Shown: positions 18,061 through 26,295, numbered from the stretch's first letter. The stretch is DNA of 64,000 nucleotides from Billgrantia pellis (GCF_008297955.1 NZ_VTPY01000004.1:310001-374000); one strand, 5' to 3'. Notes: generated by a model from the sequence alone, not told the origin. A program made the numbers and translations.

Positions 18061-19574
18061 GGATTACTCCGCTGTTCGGATGACGAGGAAGAGGCGGGCC
18101 TGTTGCGCAAGCGCTTCACCAAGGGAGCGAGGATGGCAATGGCGAGCAGCAGGAAGGCAACGGACAGCAGCGTGGCGCTAATCGGACGCGTGAAGAGAAT
18201 CGACAGGTCGCCCTGGGACATGGAGAGTGTCCGGCGCAGTTCGCTCTCGGCAATCGGGCCAAGCACCAGGCCAAGAATGATCGACACCAACGGAAACTTC
18301 AATTTCTCCAGCAGGTAGCCGAGCACGCCAAAGCCGAGCATCAACCACACGTCGAACATCGAGTTGCGTACCGAGTAGGTTCCCACGATGCAGCACATGA
18401 CGATCAGCGGGCCCAGCGCCGAATAGGGCACGTTGAGCAGCTTGGTGAATAGCGCGATGAACGGCTTGGAAAATAGCAGAATCATGAAGTTGACGATGAA
18501 CAGCCCGGCGAACACGGCATAGATCAAATCGCTGCTGGTGACCATGAACATCGGACCGGGTTGCAGCCCATGCATGATGAAGGCGCCGAGAATCACGGCA
18601 GTGGTGCCACTGCCCGGAATGCCAAGAGCGAACAACGGCACCAGCGCTCCCATGGCCGCGGCATTGTTGGCCGACTCCGGCGCGGCCACGCCCTCCGGCG
18701 CGCCCTTGCCGAATTTCTCCGGGTGCTTGGACCAGCGTACCGCTTCGCTGTAACTGACCATGGCGGCCGTGCTGGCGCCGATGCCGGGCAGGATGCCGGT
18801 GACAACACCGATCAGCGAGGAGCGCGTCAGCGTACCGCCGATTTGACGCAGGATCGGCAGGTCGAAGATCTTGATCCTGACCTTCTTCAGCGGCTGATGG
18901 CTGTCCTGATCGAGTGCGCGCTTCATGACCTCGGAGATGGCAAACAACCCCACGATCATCGGGATCAGGCCGACGCCCTCGGCGAGATTGAGGTTGTCGA
19001 AGGTATAGCGGCTGGTGCCGGTGAGCGGATCGATCCCCACCGTGGCGATCAGCAGGCCGAGCGTCGCCCCGATCAGGCCGTAGATCAGGCGACCGCCCAA
19101 CGAAGCCACCACCGTCAAGCCGAGGATGGCCAAGGCAAAGTATTCCGGCGACGAGAACCGCAGTGCCATGGAGGCAAGAATCGGCGTGAACACGATCAGC
19201 GCAATGGTGCCGACAAGCCCACCGATGGCAGAGCTCAACACGCCGATGCCCAGCGCCTTGCCGGCCTGGCCCTGTTGGGTCATCGGATAGCCGTCGAAGG
19301 CGGTCATCACCGCCTCGGGCGTGCCCGGCGCGCGGTACAGGATCGCCGTGATCAGGCCCGAGAAGACCGTGGCCCCGTAGATGGCCGTGAGCAGCATGAA
19401 GGCCGTGGTGGGCTCCATGCCGTACGTGACCGGCAGCAGGATCACCACCAGGATCACACCACTGATGCCCGGCAGCGCGCCACCGATGAAACCGATGAAA
19501 ACCGCAGAGGTCAGCAATAGCAGGTTGAGTGGCTGCAGCACCACGGCCAACCCGCCGAGAAAATGTTCCAGCAT
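18057..19574 (-). CDS. tctA: Tripartite tricarboxylate transporter large permease, TctA-like (locus 1)
   Basis: A 505-residue permease of the TctA family with about eleven or twelve membrane helices. The family signature PGISGVILVVILLPVTYGM lies near the N-terminus and GALVPLFALGIPGSGTTAVILGAF lies mid-protein. It forms the secondary transporter with TctB and the periplasmic TctC and is driven by ion gradients. The ATG at 19574 follows GGGAG. The overlap with the kinase gene implies co-translation. The likely substrate is the sugar acid metabolised by OtnK and OtnC. Confidence 0.93.
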   Translation of the reverse strand: MLEHFLGGLAVVLQPLNLLLLTSAVFIGFIGGALPGISGVILVVILLPVTYGMEPTTAFMLLTAIYGATVFSGLITAILYRAPGTPEAVMTAFDGYPMTQQGQAGKALGIGVLSSAIGGLVGTIALIVFTPILASMALRFSSPEYFALAILGLTVVASLGGRLIYGLIGATLGLLIATVGIDPLTGTSRYTFDNLNLAEGVGLIPMIVGLFAISEVMKRALDQDSHQPLKKVRIKIFDLPILRQIGGTLTRSSLIGVVTGILPGIGASTAAMVSYSEAVRWSKHPEKFGKGAPEGVAAPESANNAAAMGALVPLFALGIPGSGTTAVILGAFIMHGLQPGPMFMVTSSDLIYAVFAGLFIVNFMILLFSKPFIALFTKLLNVPYSALGPLIVMCCIVGTYSVRNSMFDVWLMLGFGVLGYLLEKLKFPLVSIILGLVLGPIAESELRRTLSMSQGDLSILFTRPISATLLSVAFLLLAIAILAPLVKRLRNRPASSSSSEQRSNP

Positions 19575-19619
19575 CGTCAACTCCCGGAGCAAGTCGATAG
19601 AGGTGTCATCGGGGCGGCC

Positions 19620-20102
19620 TCACGGAAGGGGGATGCCAAGCAGGATGACGAACACGCCCTGCATGAGGGCCACCGCTACCGTCACGGTAATGGCGATGGC
19701 CAGCCACGAACGCGCCCCCAGCAGCAGCGTGCATAGCAGCGTGAACATCACACTGGCGGCCAGGAAACCGACGGCTTGCATCAGCACGGTGTAGCCCACC
19801 GTTGCCGCCATCAGCCACCAGTGCCGCGTGCTGGCAAACGAGCGTTTCTGCGCGGAAGCCGTGCTCCCTCCTTCCTGCCCGGAATCGCTCTTGTCGTGAG
19901 CGCTGCGGCGACTGTCGCGCCAAGTCATCGCCAGCAGCGCGCAGCCAAGTAGAAAGAGCATGACGATCAGGCTCAGCGGCCACACCCGGGGCCCGATAAA
20001 GGTGGAAACCTGCGCGGAACTGGGAAACTGCAGCGTGGGTACCAGGCTGACCAGGGCGAGCAGGATGATCGCCAGCGCAAAGAGATAGATCCTGACTTGC
20101 AT
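19620..20102 (-). CDS. tctB: Tripartite tricarboxylate transporter small permease, TctB-like (locus 1)
   Basis: A 160-residue membrane protein with four predicted helices (for example YLFALAIILLALVSLVP and VLMQAVGFLAASVMFTLL), typical of the TctB small subunit. A hydrophilic loop of about 40 residues (after WRDSRRSAHDKSD) separates helices 2 and 3. The start at 20102 (MQVRIYLF) has a G-rich ribosome site. It lies between tctC and tctA on the same strand. Confidence 0.85.
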   Translation of the reverse strand: MQVRIYLFALAIILLALVSLVPTLQFPSSAQVSTFIGPRVWPLSLIVMLFLLGCALLAMTWRDSRRSAHDKSDSGQEGGSTASAQKRSFASTRHWWLMAATVGYTVLMQAVGFLAASVMFTLLCTLLLGARSWLAIAITVTVAVALMQGVFVILLGIPLP

Positions 20103-20162
20103 GTTGGCCCCCGAAGGGAACGTCGCATGACCGGCTGCGGGCCGGCCCATGCGGTGGGTGTA

Positions 20163-20186
20163 GGTGGGAGCGGCTCCGCCCCCACC
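20163..20186 (-). repeat. REP-like hairpin between tctC and tctB
   Basis: A G/C-rich imperfect palindrome pairs GGTGGG with CCCACC around an inner GCGG/CCGC stem with a 2-nt loop. It begins 18 bases beyond the tctC stop. The GTGGGAGCGGCTCCGCC pattern resembles repetitive extragenic palindromes of pseudomonads and halomonads. Position after the binding-protein gene fits differential mRNA stabilisation. I found only this copy in the window. Confidence 0.5.
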
Positions 20187-20203
20187 GGGGCTTGCTCGGG
20201 ACG

Positions 20204-21172
20204 TCAGTTGCCGTTTTGCAGCAGGCGTGAATAAAGCGTGTAGTTGTTCTCGAGCCGCTGGCGATACTCCTCGCTACCCATCCAGCCTTCGCGATAGGTC
20301 AGGTTCACGCGCTCGGCATAGCTCTGGTACTCCTCGGAGTCGTAGACCTCCTTGAAGGCGCTCTCGAGACGCTGGATGATCGGCGCAGGCGTATCCGCAT
20401 GAACGAAGATCGCCCGGTCGTTGCCATCGGTCAGGTCCCAGCCTTGCTCCACGGTAGTGGGCACGTCGGGATAGTGGTCCAGACGCTCCTCGCTGAAGAT
20501 CAGTATCGGCGCCATCTGGCCCGCTTCGATATAGCTCAGCAGCGGGCTGAGCGACGTCGTGGTGGCATCGATGTTGCCGCCCAATACGTTGGCCGTGGCA
20601 TTGCCGGTGCTATCGTAGGGGATGAAGTTCATCTCCAGGCCGGAAGCGTCACGCAGCGAAAGGAAGGCGACGTGATCGGGGCTGGCCGTGTGAGTGCCGC
20701 CCACCGTGACCTTGCCCGGATTCTCCCTGGCGTATTCCAGGAACGACTCGAAGTCGGGATAGCGCTCCGGATTGACGAACAGTGCCATGACATCCGATTG
20801 CATGCGCGCGATCGGCGTCAACTGATCCAGGCCGATCGGATTCTGGCCGGCGGCCAGGGAAGTCACCAGTGTCGTGGAGGCAAAATCCAGGGTATGGCCG
20901 TCCGGCGCACCGTTCGCGGTACGCTGGTGCGCCAGCGCCCCAGAGGCCGAGGGCAGGTTGACCACGGTGATGCGCGCGCCGCCCACTGCCTCCTCGAACA
21001 TCGGGCGAACCACGCGAGCGAAATTGTCCGTGCCGCCGCCGGCACCCGCCGCCACCAGGAACTGGATCGGCTTGCTGGGATAATCGGCAGCCTCGCCGGC
21101 GTTTGCGCCCATGGCTACGCCGACCAGGGCCATGCCCAGAGTCGCGGCTTTCAGCGTTTTCTTGGTGAGCAT
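20204..21172 (-). CDS. tctC: Tripartite tricarboxylate transporter substrate-binding protein, TctC/Bug family (locus 1)
   Basis: A 322-residue periplasmic protein. A signal peptide (TLKAATLGMALVGVAMGANA) is followed by the mature start YPSKPIQFLVAAGAGGGTDNFAR, the hallmark of Bug/TctC receptors. It captures the substrate and delivers it to the TctAB permease. Second gene of the operon, directly after the COG4091-type dehydrogenase. Substrate unknown; a four-carbon sugar acid is suggested by OtnK and OtnC. Confidence 0.92.
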   Translation of the reverse strand: MLTKKTLKAATLGMALVGVAMGANAGEAADYPSKPIQFLVAAGAGGGTDNFARVVRPMFEEAVGGARITVVNLPSASGALAHQRTANGAPDGHTLDFASTTLVTSLAAGQNPIGLDQLTPIARMQSDVMALFVNPERYPDFESFLEYARENPGKVTVGGTHTASPDHVAFLSLRDASGLEMNFIPYDSTGNATANVLGGNIDATTTSLSPLLSYIEAGQMAPILIFSEERLDHYPDVPTTVEQGWDLTDGNDRAIFVHADTPAPIIQRLESAFKEVYDSEEYQSYAERVNLTYREGWMGSEEYRQRLENNYTLYSRLLQNGN

Positions 21173-21224
21173 GTCGTTCTCCTATCCTAATTGTTATGCG
21201 TGCCGTTCTGGCTGGGTGAGTGAG

Positions 21225-22655
21225 TCAGCCGATCGCATTGTCGGCGCTCTCGTGAAGCGATGAAGGGGCGTCCTGCTCGTGAAACAGCCGGTCCTGCTCC
21301 TGACGCAGCTGATGGAGTCGCGAATCGGGCAGCACGACATCCGCCAGCGTGATCGGCTGGTGGGGGGCAATGTCGCGAATGACCTCCGCCCCAGGAAGCA
21401 GATAGAAAGGCACCATCGCCTCGGGGGATAAGGGAGCGGCCGGATGCATCTCGGGGCGCAGGCCTTCGATATGACGATGATGACCGCGCATCTCCAGCCG
21501 CTGCCCAGCGCGGATCGCCTGGGTGGCACGAGCGGTCAGGTCGAATTTCGGCGTCGTGGCCCGGCCCCCGCCGGAGGGCAGGCCATTGAGCACGGCATCG
21601 AGCAACGAGATCGGCGCTTCCAGGCCAAGCAGGTGGCGCGGCAGGTAGATCATCGCGCCGTTACCGCTGCGGCTGAGAATGTGGCCCTTGTCGCGCAACA
21701 ATGACCACACGTGCGGATCCTCGCAGCGTACGACGATGAACACACCGCCGGCGAAGCTGATCTCATCCGGGCGGCGAAGGCAATTGAACACTTCCAGGCG
21801 CTCATTGCCCTGCAGCACGCCACCGTACGCCTCGAGATCCAACAAGGTCGGCACTTCACCGGTCCGCAGCACCATGGCATGGAACTCGGGCCGGTCGGGG
21901 CCGAGCCCGGTGGCATTGGCTACATTGACCATCTCGCACAGGTCGGGAACGGAAATCTGCGGTATGGCGGCCAGTGCCTTGCCGCGCGCCTCGACGGCTT
22001 CGCGCTCCACGCCTTCCGGCAATTCCCACAGCTCGGCCAGACCGGGTGCCGGGTAAGAGACACCGTTGCACAGCACGCTACCGGCCGCCTCGTCCCAGAT
22101 GAAGTCATATTCGCTGCTCTTGCCGGCCGCGATGATTTCGAACCCCAGGGTCCTGGCCCAGGTGACGAGGCCGATCAGCAGGCTGGGCTGATCGCCATCC
22201 AGCGGCGTGAACAAGCGGCCCTGGCGATAGGCCAGCTGGGTCAGGTACGGCCCCACCACGGATTCGGTCTCTTTCGTGGCGATGCCCACATGCTTGCCCG
22301 CCAGCAGGGCGGCTTCGGCATAGCGAGCGCCCACCTCGGGGATGCCGGTCGATTCCACCAGAATGTCGAAAGACAGCCCCTGTACGTCTTCGAAGGCGCC
22401 CGCGGCAACGTAGGCTCCTGACTGCCAAGCTTTCTTCGCCTCACTGGGAGAATGGCATACCATTATATCGGCATCGGGTACGCCGGCAAACCGCAATGCC
22501 TCAGCGGCTCTTTCCGGTGTGACATCGATGGCAACCCGTGCCGACAACCCTGACATACCGCGGGCCTGGCGCAGAACACCCCGCCCAAAGTCACCGGCGC
22601 CCGCCACACAGGCCTCGACAACCCTTTCATTTTCAAAATGTTGCAAGTAATTCAT
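21225..22655 (-). CDS. COG4091-type homoserine-dehydrogenase-like NAD(P) oxidoreductase with SAF domain
   Basis: A 476-residue cytoplasmic protein. The N-terminal Rossmann nucleotide-binding motif is VAGAGDFGRGVLRQ. A homoserine-dehydrogenase-like catalytic region follows (VESTGIPEVGARYAEAALL, HVGIATKETESVVGPYL). A C-terminal SAF-like region (YLLPGAEVIRDIAPHQPITLADVVL) is typical of COG4091 proteins. It is first in the operon ahead of tctCBA-otnK-otnC and divergent from the GntR gene, so it probably makes the keto intermediate used by the kinase. The precise reaction is unknown. A 12-bp operator-like sequence lies inside its coding region. Confidence 0.8.
   Translation of the reverse strand: MNYLQHFENERVVEACVAGAGDFGRGVLRQARGMSGLSARVAIDVTPERAAEALRFAGVPDADIMVCHSPSEAKKAWQSGAYVAAGAFEDVQGLSFDILVESTGIPEVGARYAEAALLAGKHVGIATKETESVVGPYLTQLAYRQGRLFTPLDGDQPSLLIGLVTWARTLGFEIIAAGKSSEYDFIWDEAAGSVLCNGVSYPAPGLAELWELPEGVEREAVEARGKALAAIPQISVPDLCEMVNVANATGLGPDRPEFHAMVLRTGEVPTLLDLEAYGGVLQGNERLEVFNCLRRPDEISFAGGVFIVVRCEDPHVWSLLRDKGHILSRSGNGAMIYLPRHLLGLEAPISLLDAVLNGLPSGGGRATTPKFDLTARATQAIRAGQRLEMRGHHRHIEGLRPEMHPAAPLSPEAMVPFYLLPGAEVIRDIAPHQPITLADVVLPDSRLHQLRQEQDRLFHEQDAPSSLHESADNAIG
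22452..22463. promoter_or_regulatory. Intragenic copy of the GntR-type operator
   Basis: ATGGCATACCAT, the reverse complement of the two intergenic sites, lies about 190 bases inside the COG4091 gene. An internal operator like this would allow looping or a roadblock. Codon constraint could also explain it. Confidence 0.4.
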
Positions 22656-22793
22656 GAGTGATTCGCTTTCCCGTGCCGGTCATCGTTAGAGGCTGCGCCT
22701 TCCCGGGGCTGGCCAGTTCGCTGCACCTGCCTGAGGCCTACCTTGCCCGGTCGCGGACGGTGGTCAGACGAAGCATGATCTGAGTGGAATGTA

Positions 22794-22805
22794 ATGGTAT
22801 GCCAT
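22794..22805. promoter_or_regulatory. GntR-type operator copy 1
   Basis: ATGGTATGCCAT, within the longer AATGG-TATG-CCATT, is an interrupted palindrome of the form bound by FadR-subfamily GntR proteins. It lies 139 bases before the COG4091 start codon. The 317-bp gap 22656-22972 contains no gene. Confidence 0.6.
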
Positions 22806-22928
22806 TTTTGGGGTCAACAACCCACAAGTACGACTTTCGTCTTTATTCGGCCATATAGCCTTTAACCTATTGAAAAACAGGTTTAAAAAAACCGTAAAGG
22901 GAAAAGGGAACGGTTTGAAAGGTCAACA

Positions 22929-22940
22929 ATGGTATGCCAT
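22929..22940. promoter_or_regulatory. GntR-type operator copy 2
   Basis: An identical ATGGTATGCCAT lies 33 bases before the GntR start codon, well placed for autorepression. Centre-to-centre distance to copy 1 is 135 bp, compatible with control of both divergent transcripts. Confidence 0.6.
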
Positions 22941-22972
22941 CCTTGGCGCTCTCACTGGAGTGAAACAAGCCT

Positions 22973-23635
22973 ATGGAAGAAGTCGCTCAGTCAAGCCATG
23001 CAGGGCTCGTGGAAAAAGTGGCCAACTACCTGCGTGAGCATATCGTGATGGATCACTTCCAGCCCGGTCAGCGCCTGCCCGAGCGCACCTTGGCCGTGGA
23101 ACTGCAGGTTTCGCGTACCCCGCTACGCGAGGCGCTCAAGATCCTGGCCACCGAGGGCCTGATCGTCATCTCTCCTCACCGCGGGGCAGTGGTCGCCGAG
23201 GTCAGCCCGGCCGACATGAAGGAGAAGGCCTACGTGCTGAGCGTACTGGAACAGGCCGCTGCGGAGCTCACTTGCCTCAATGCCAGCGACGATGACATCG
23301 CGGAGCTGCAAGCGCTTCATTATGAAATGAAGGCTTGCTTCCTTCGCCGCGACCGCCAGAATTACTTCCGCCTGAACCAGGATATCCACAACCGCATCGT
23401 CGCCCTGTCGGGCAACGCTACCCTGATCGACATGCACGCCAATCTGAGCCGACAGCTCTATCGGGTGCGTTATCTGTCGAACCAGAAGAACGAGAAATGG
23501 GCGACCGCCATGGAAGAGCACGAAGCCATCATGGCAGCCCTGGAAGCAAGAGACCCTGAACGGGTGGGACGCGAACTCCGCAATCACCTGGGCAAGACGT
23601 GGATGAAATATGCCCATGGCGAGCCCGTCGAGTAA
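22973..23635 (+). CDS. GntR family regulator, FadR subfamily (FCD domain)
   Basis: A 220-residue regulator. The N-terminal winged helix (LPERTLAVELQVSRTPLREALKIL) is followed by a helical FCD ligand-binding domain (FRLNQDIHNRIVALSGN, then HEAIMAALEARD, with metal-site histidines expected for this group). It is divergent from the sugar-acid TTT operon and almost certainly its regulator, with three operator-like sites nearby. The effector is probably the transported acid or a pathway intermediate (inference). Confidence 0.9.
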   Translation: MEEVAQSSHAGLVEKVANYLREHIVMDHFQPGQRLPERTLAVELQVSRTPLREALKILATEGLIVISPHRGAVVAEVSPADMKEKAYVLSVLEQAAAELTCLNASDDDIAELQALHYEMKACFLRRDRQNYFRLNQDIHNRIVALSGNATLIDMHANLSRQLYRVRYLSNQKNEKWATAMEEHEAIMAALEARDPERVGRELRNHLGKTWMKYAHGEPVE

Positions 23636-23762
23636 GCCTCACAGCCTGCCAACATCCTGACGTAGACAGATCGCGCACAAACCGCCACGCCTCGATATTT
23701 CCACTTCTTGTCGAGAACCACCCGAGCGCGGGACCTGATTCGCGTCGCTCCAGCCATTGCCA

Positions 23763-23783
23763 AATGTTATGGTATAACGTATC
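23763..23783 (+). promoter_or_regulatory. Zur-box-like palindrome upstream of zinT
   Basis: The core GTTATGGTATAAC (23766-23778) is a perfect 5-bp inverted repeat around GGT, and flanking AATG/CGTA extends the symmetry. It resembles the gammaproteobacterial Zur box, whose core is of the GTTATAnTATAAC type. It lies about 57 bases before the zinT start, where zinc-loaded Zur would repress. Confidence 0.6.
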
Positions 23784-23834
23784 TTTTTAGACCTGAATTG
23801 GCTCATCTCATTTCTGAACAAAGGAGCGTTGGCA

Positions 23835-24509
23835 GTGAAAAGAGCATTGACACAAGGAGTCAGCCTACTAGCAGTCGGCTTACTGGCATTGGGAGGCGTG
23901 CAAAGTGCGGTGGCATCACACGGCGGACATAAGCACGAGCACGAGCACAGCCATGGTCATGACCATGACGAGGACACTTATGCCGGCTACTTCGAAGACA
24001 GCCAGGTAGAGGATCGCTCGCTTTCGGATTGGGAAGGAGACTGGCAATCCGTATTCCCCTACCTAGAAGACGGCACCCTTGACGAGGTCTTTGCCCACAA
24101 GGCAGAACAGAATGGCGGAAAGACAGCCGAAGCGTACAAGGCCTACTATGCGACGGGGTATCAGACAGACGTAGATCGTATCGTCATTGAGGGTGACACC
24201 GTTACCTTCTATGAGGAAGGCAACGAAGGACGCTCTGGCGAGTACGCCTATGATGGATACGAAATCTTGACCTACGAAGCGGGCAATCGAGGTGTCAGAT
24301 ACGTCTTCGAGCTCGCCGAAGAGGCTAACGGTCTGCCCCAGTTTATTCAGTTCAGCGATCACGCCATCTCTCCGACTGACGCCGATCACTTTCATCTGTA
24401 TTGGGGAGATGATCGTGAGGTCCTACTGGAGGAAGTCACGAACTGGCCGACCTACTACCCATCCGCATTGGATGGGCATGACATCGCCCATGAAATGATG
24501 GCCCATTAA
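23835..24509 (+). CDS. zinT: ZinT/YodA-type periplasmic metal-binding protein
   Basis: A secreted protein of about 224 residues. The signal peptide (VSLLAVGLLALGGVQSAVA) leads into a His-rich segment HGGHKHEHEHSHGHDHDED, then the ZinT domain (YFEDSQVEDRSLSDWEGDWQSVFPYL and HFHLYWGDD, with conserved His ligands). ZinT binds zinc or cadmium in the periplasm and helps ZnuABC zinc import. The GTG at 23835 is preferred over the TTG at 23829 because AAGGAG then lies at 8-base spacing. It has its own hairpin terminator and a Zur-like site, so it is probably a monocistronic zinc-starvation gene. Confidence 0.9.
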   Translation: MKRALTQGVSLLAVGLLALGGVQSAVASHGGHKHEHEHSHGHDHDEDTYAGYFEDSQVEDRSLSDWEGDWQSVFPYLEDGTLDEVFAHKAEQNGGKTAEAYKAYYATGYQTDVDRIVIEGDTVTFYEEGNEGRSGEYAYDGYEILTYEAGNRGVRYVFELAEEANGLPQFIQFSDHAISPTDADHFHLYWGDDREVLLEEVTNWPTYYPSALDGHDIAHEMMAH

Positions 24510-24517
24510 GTGGACCA

Positions 24518-24537
24518 GGGCCCGCCCATGCGGGCCC
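24518..24537 (+). terminator. Hairpin terminator after zinT
   Basis: An 8-bp perfect stem (GGGCCCGC at 24518 and its complement at 24530) with loop CCAT begins 8 bases after the zinT stop and is followed by CGTTGCG. The remaining gap to 24728 shows nothing recognisable. Confidence 0.65.
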
Positions 24538-24728
24538 CGTTGCGTTCATGCCTGCCGAACCGAACGCTGGCGCACATGGGCGGGACGCACGAGCTTGTCG
24601 GCCAGGACAATGGCGGCGGCGTCGGGGCGTCGGGGCTCGAAGCCGATGGCAACGGCCGCTCTCCTGCGGCGGCGGAGGCAACGGCAAGGTGAGGGGCGTG
24701 CGCCGCCCCTGAAATAAAAAAGAAAGCC

Positions 24729-24907
24729 TTTGACCCACGGTGCCAAAGCATGACACTGTGGGCTCAGTTGGTAAGCAAGCGGCACAGTTCCAGTAGCGTT
24801 CGGATTCTTTCGGCAGCCCTGTAATTTTTTCCTTGTTTTACCCGCTACAACATCTGGGTAACACCAGGCACATTGCAAGGCGCGTTAGCGCGTAAGGATT
24901 TTTTATC
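24729..24907 (+). promoter_or_regulatory. Conserved leader of cold-shock gene 2 (probable structured 5' UTR)
   Basis: This segment aligns with the leader of cold-shock gene 1 without gaps over the first 60 bases. It keeps the same nested stems: CCTTG 24831 with CAAGG 24876, TACCC 24839 with GGGTA 24856, and GCGC 24880 with GCGC 24888. Loops differ between the copies (GTTA here, CATG in copy 1), so pairing rather than primary sequence is preserved. AAGGAT precedes the ATG. It is likely a cold-shock RNA element; TTGACC at 24730 may be a -35 box. Confidence 0.65.
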
Positions 24908-25111
24908 ATGGCAACTGGTACAGTTAAGTGGTTCAACGACTCCAAAGGTTTCGGCTTCATTACTCCTACCGATGGTGGCGATGACCTCTTTGCCCACTTC
25001 TCCGAGATTCAGTCGGAAGGCTTCAAGTCCCTGCAGGAAGGTCAAACCGTCTCTTTCGACGTGACCCAGGGTAAGAAAGGCCTCCAGGCTTCAAACATCA
25101 AACCCGCTTGA
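24908..25111 (+). CDS. CspA-family cold-shock protein 2
   Basis: A 67-residue single cold-shock domain with RNP1 KGFGFITP and RNP2 DLFAHFS. It is a close paralogue of the protein at 13981, differing at a few positions (for example SEGFKSL for ADGFKSL). Nucleic-acid chaperone role by family. The paralogues share leader and terminator architecture, which points to a duplication of the whole transcription unit rather than of the coding sequence alone. Confidence 0.95.
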   Translation: MATGTVKWFNDSKGFGFITPTDGGDDLFAHFSEIQSEGFKSLQEGQTVSFDVTQGKKGLQASNIKPA

Positions 25112-25129
25112 CCTAACGGTCACGAGTTG

Positions 25130-25172
25130 TCGAACCTCCCCGGTTCGAAATCAGGGCCCGCCTAGGCGGGCC
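25130..25172 (+). terminator. Double hairpin after cold-shock gene 2
   Basis: TCGAACC/GGTTCGA at 25130-25148 is followed by an 18-nt self-complementary core at 25155-25172 centred on CCTAGG, then TTGTTGCG. The arrangement is the same as after cold-shock gene 1. Confidence 0.7.
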
Positions 25173-25317
25173 TTGTTGCGTTGAGAGCGCACTCATCACT
25201 GACTAGCTACTATCTCCTCTAACCGACCGCAAACAACCCATTAGGTGGTTTGTGGCCGATATTCGGTGTGCGCTTGTTTCGTGCGCATAGCCCCATCCTC
25301 TCAGGGCTTGGAGCTTG

Positions 25318-26226
25318 TTAATATCGGTTGAATTCAGGGTTACCAGGGGCAGAAGGCGTTCCCCAGTCGGCCCATAATTTGGCGATAGCAGCATAGTCCT
25401 CCCGACCATAGCCTGCCGCGGCACCTAACTCGTAGACGCTGTGACAGGCCTGTATGGCGAAAAGCGGTATCCGCTGAGACTGGGCCAGGGAAAGGGCAAG
25501 CTCGGAGTCCTTGCGCGCTGCGTCCAGCGGCATGCCGCCGCTGTAGTCGCCATTGACCACACGATTCGCATAGCGGTAGGTAAGCGGGCGATGCAGACCC
25601 ATCTGCGTATCAGAGAGCAGACCAATGAGCTGTTCAACGTCGACCTCGCTGGCGGTGGCCATGGCGCCGGCCTCGGCCACCACGACCATCACCGCATGTG
25701 CCACTGCGTTGTTGATTACCTTGGCAGCTGCGCCAGCACCCAGCGTGCCGAACACAATCTGCTTCTCGGTGATTGCATCGAGCACCGGGCGTGCGGCGGA
25801 GATGGCTGAGGCATCTCCGCCCAACAGCAGGCTGGCGGTGCCGGCTGCCATCTGGCTCACCCCGGCCAGGATCGAGGCGTCAATCAGCGCGAGGCCGTGA
25901 GGCGCAAGCACATCGGCGCTGCGCTGCATGTCGGCGGGATTGACGGTGCTGGTCTCGATCACCACCGCGTCCTTGGGAAGATGAGGGGCGATCTCGGCCA
26001 ATACGCTCAGCGAGGCCGCTGGGTAGGGCAGGCACAGCACCACGAAGCGGGTCGCGGCGAGCTGCTCGGGGTCGCTGATCGGCGTGGCACCGAACGCCGC
26101 GCCGGCCCGCGCAAGCTGCTCTGCGCTAAGGTCGAAGACCTGCAGCGAAAAGGCCTGCGAGATGCGCTCGGCCACCAGATAGCCCATGTTGCCCAAGCCG
26201 TAGACGGCCACCGTATTTGCGCTCAT
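25318..26226 (-). CDS. Beta-hydroxyacid dehydrogenase family protein (3-hydroxyisobutyrate dehydrogenase-like)
   Basis: A 302-residue NAD(P)-dependent dehydrogenase. The N-terminal nucleotide-binding motif is VYGLGNMGYLVAERI. The substrate loop DASILAGVSQMAAGTASLLLGGD matches the DAPVSGG region of the family only loosely. The catalytic Lys motif is GAGAAAKVINNAV. Relatives reduce or oxidise 3-hydroxyisobutyrate, tartronate semialdehyde or L-threonate. It is last in the second TTT operon after the aldehyde dehydrogenase; together they could oxidise an alcohol and an aldehyde group of the imported compound (inference). Confidence 0.85.
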   Translation of the reverse strand: MSANTVAVYGLGNMGYLVAERISQAFSLQVFDLSAEQLARAGAAFGATPISDPEQLAATRFVVLCLPYPAASLSVLAEIAPHLPKDAVVIETSTVNPADMQRSADVLAPHGLALIDASILAGVSQMAAGTASLLLGGDASAISAARPVLDAITEKQIVFGTLGAGAAAKVINNAVAHAVMVVVAEAGAMATASEVDVEQLIGLLSDTQMGLHRPLTYRYANRVVNGDYSGGMPLDAARKDSELALSLAQSQRIPLFAIQACHSVYELGAAAGYGREDYAAIAKLWADWGTPSAPGNPEFNRY

Positions 26227-26295
26227 CGATTGGTTACCTCATGCGTGAAGGAAGGCGCCGGCGGCACGGCCGCCCGCGTGTATCGGGGCTGAGCG

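Noticed and set aside
18561..19520. 319-residue frame antisense to tctA (locus 1)
   Set aside because: Composition is dominated by His, Arg, Gln and Asp, as expected for the reverse of a hydrophobic protein; no motif or ribosome site.
23757..23778. TTGCCA and TATAAC as a promoter for zinT
   Set aside because: Spacing between the two elements is only 10 bases, too short for a sigma-70 promoter; the palindrome fits a Zur site better.
24540..24728. GC-rich stretch after zinT with short frames on both strands
   Set aside because: Frames lack motifs and good starts; it reads as spacer between the terminator and the csp leader.
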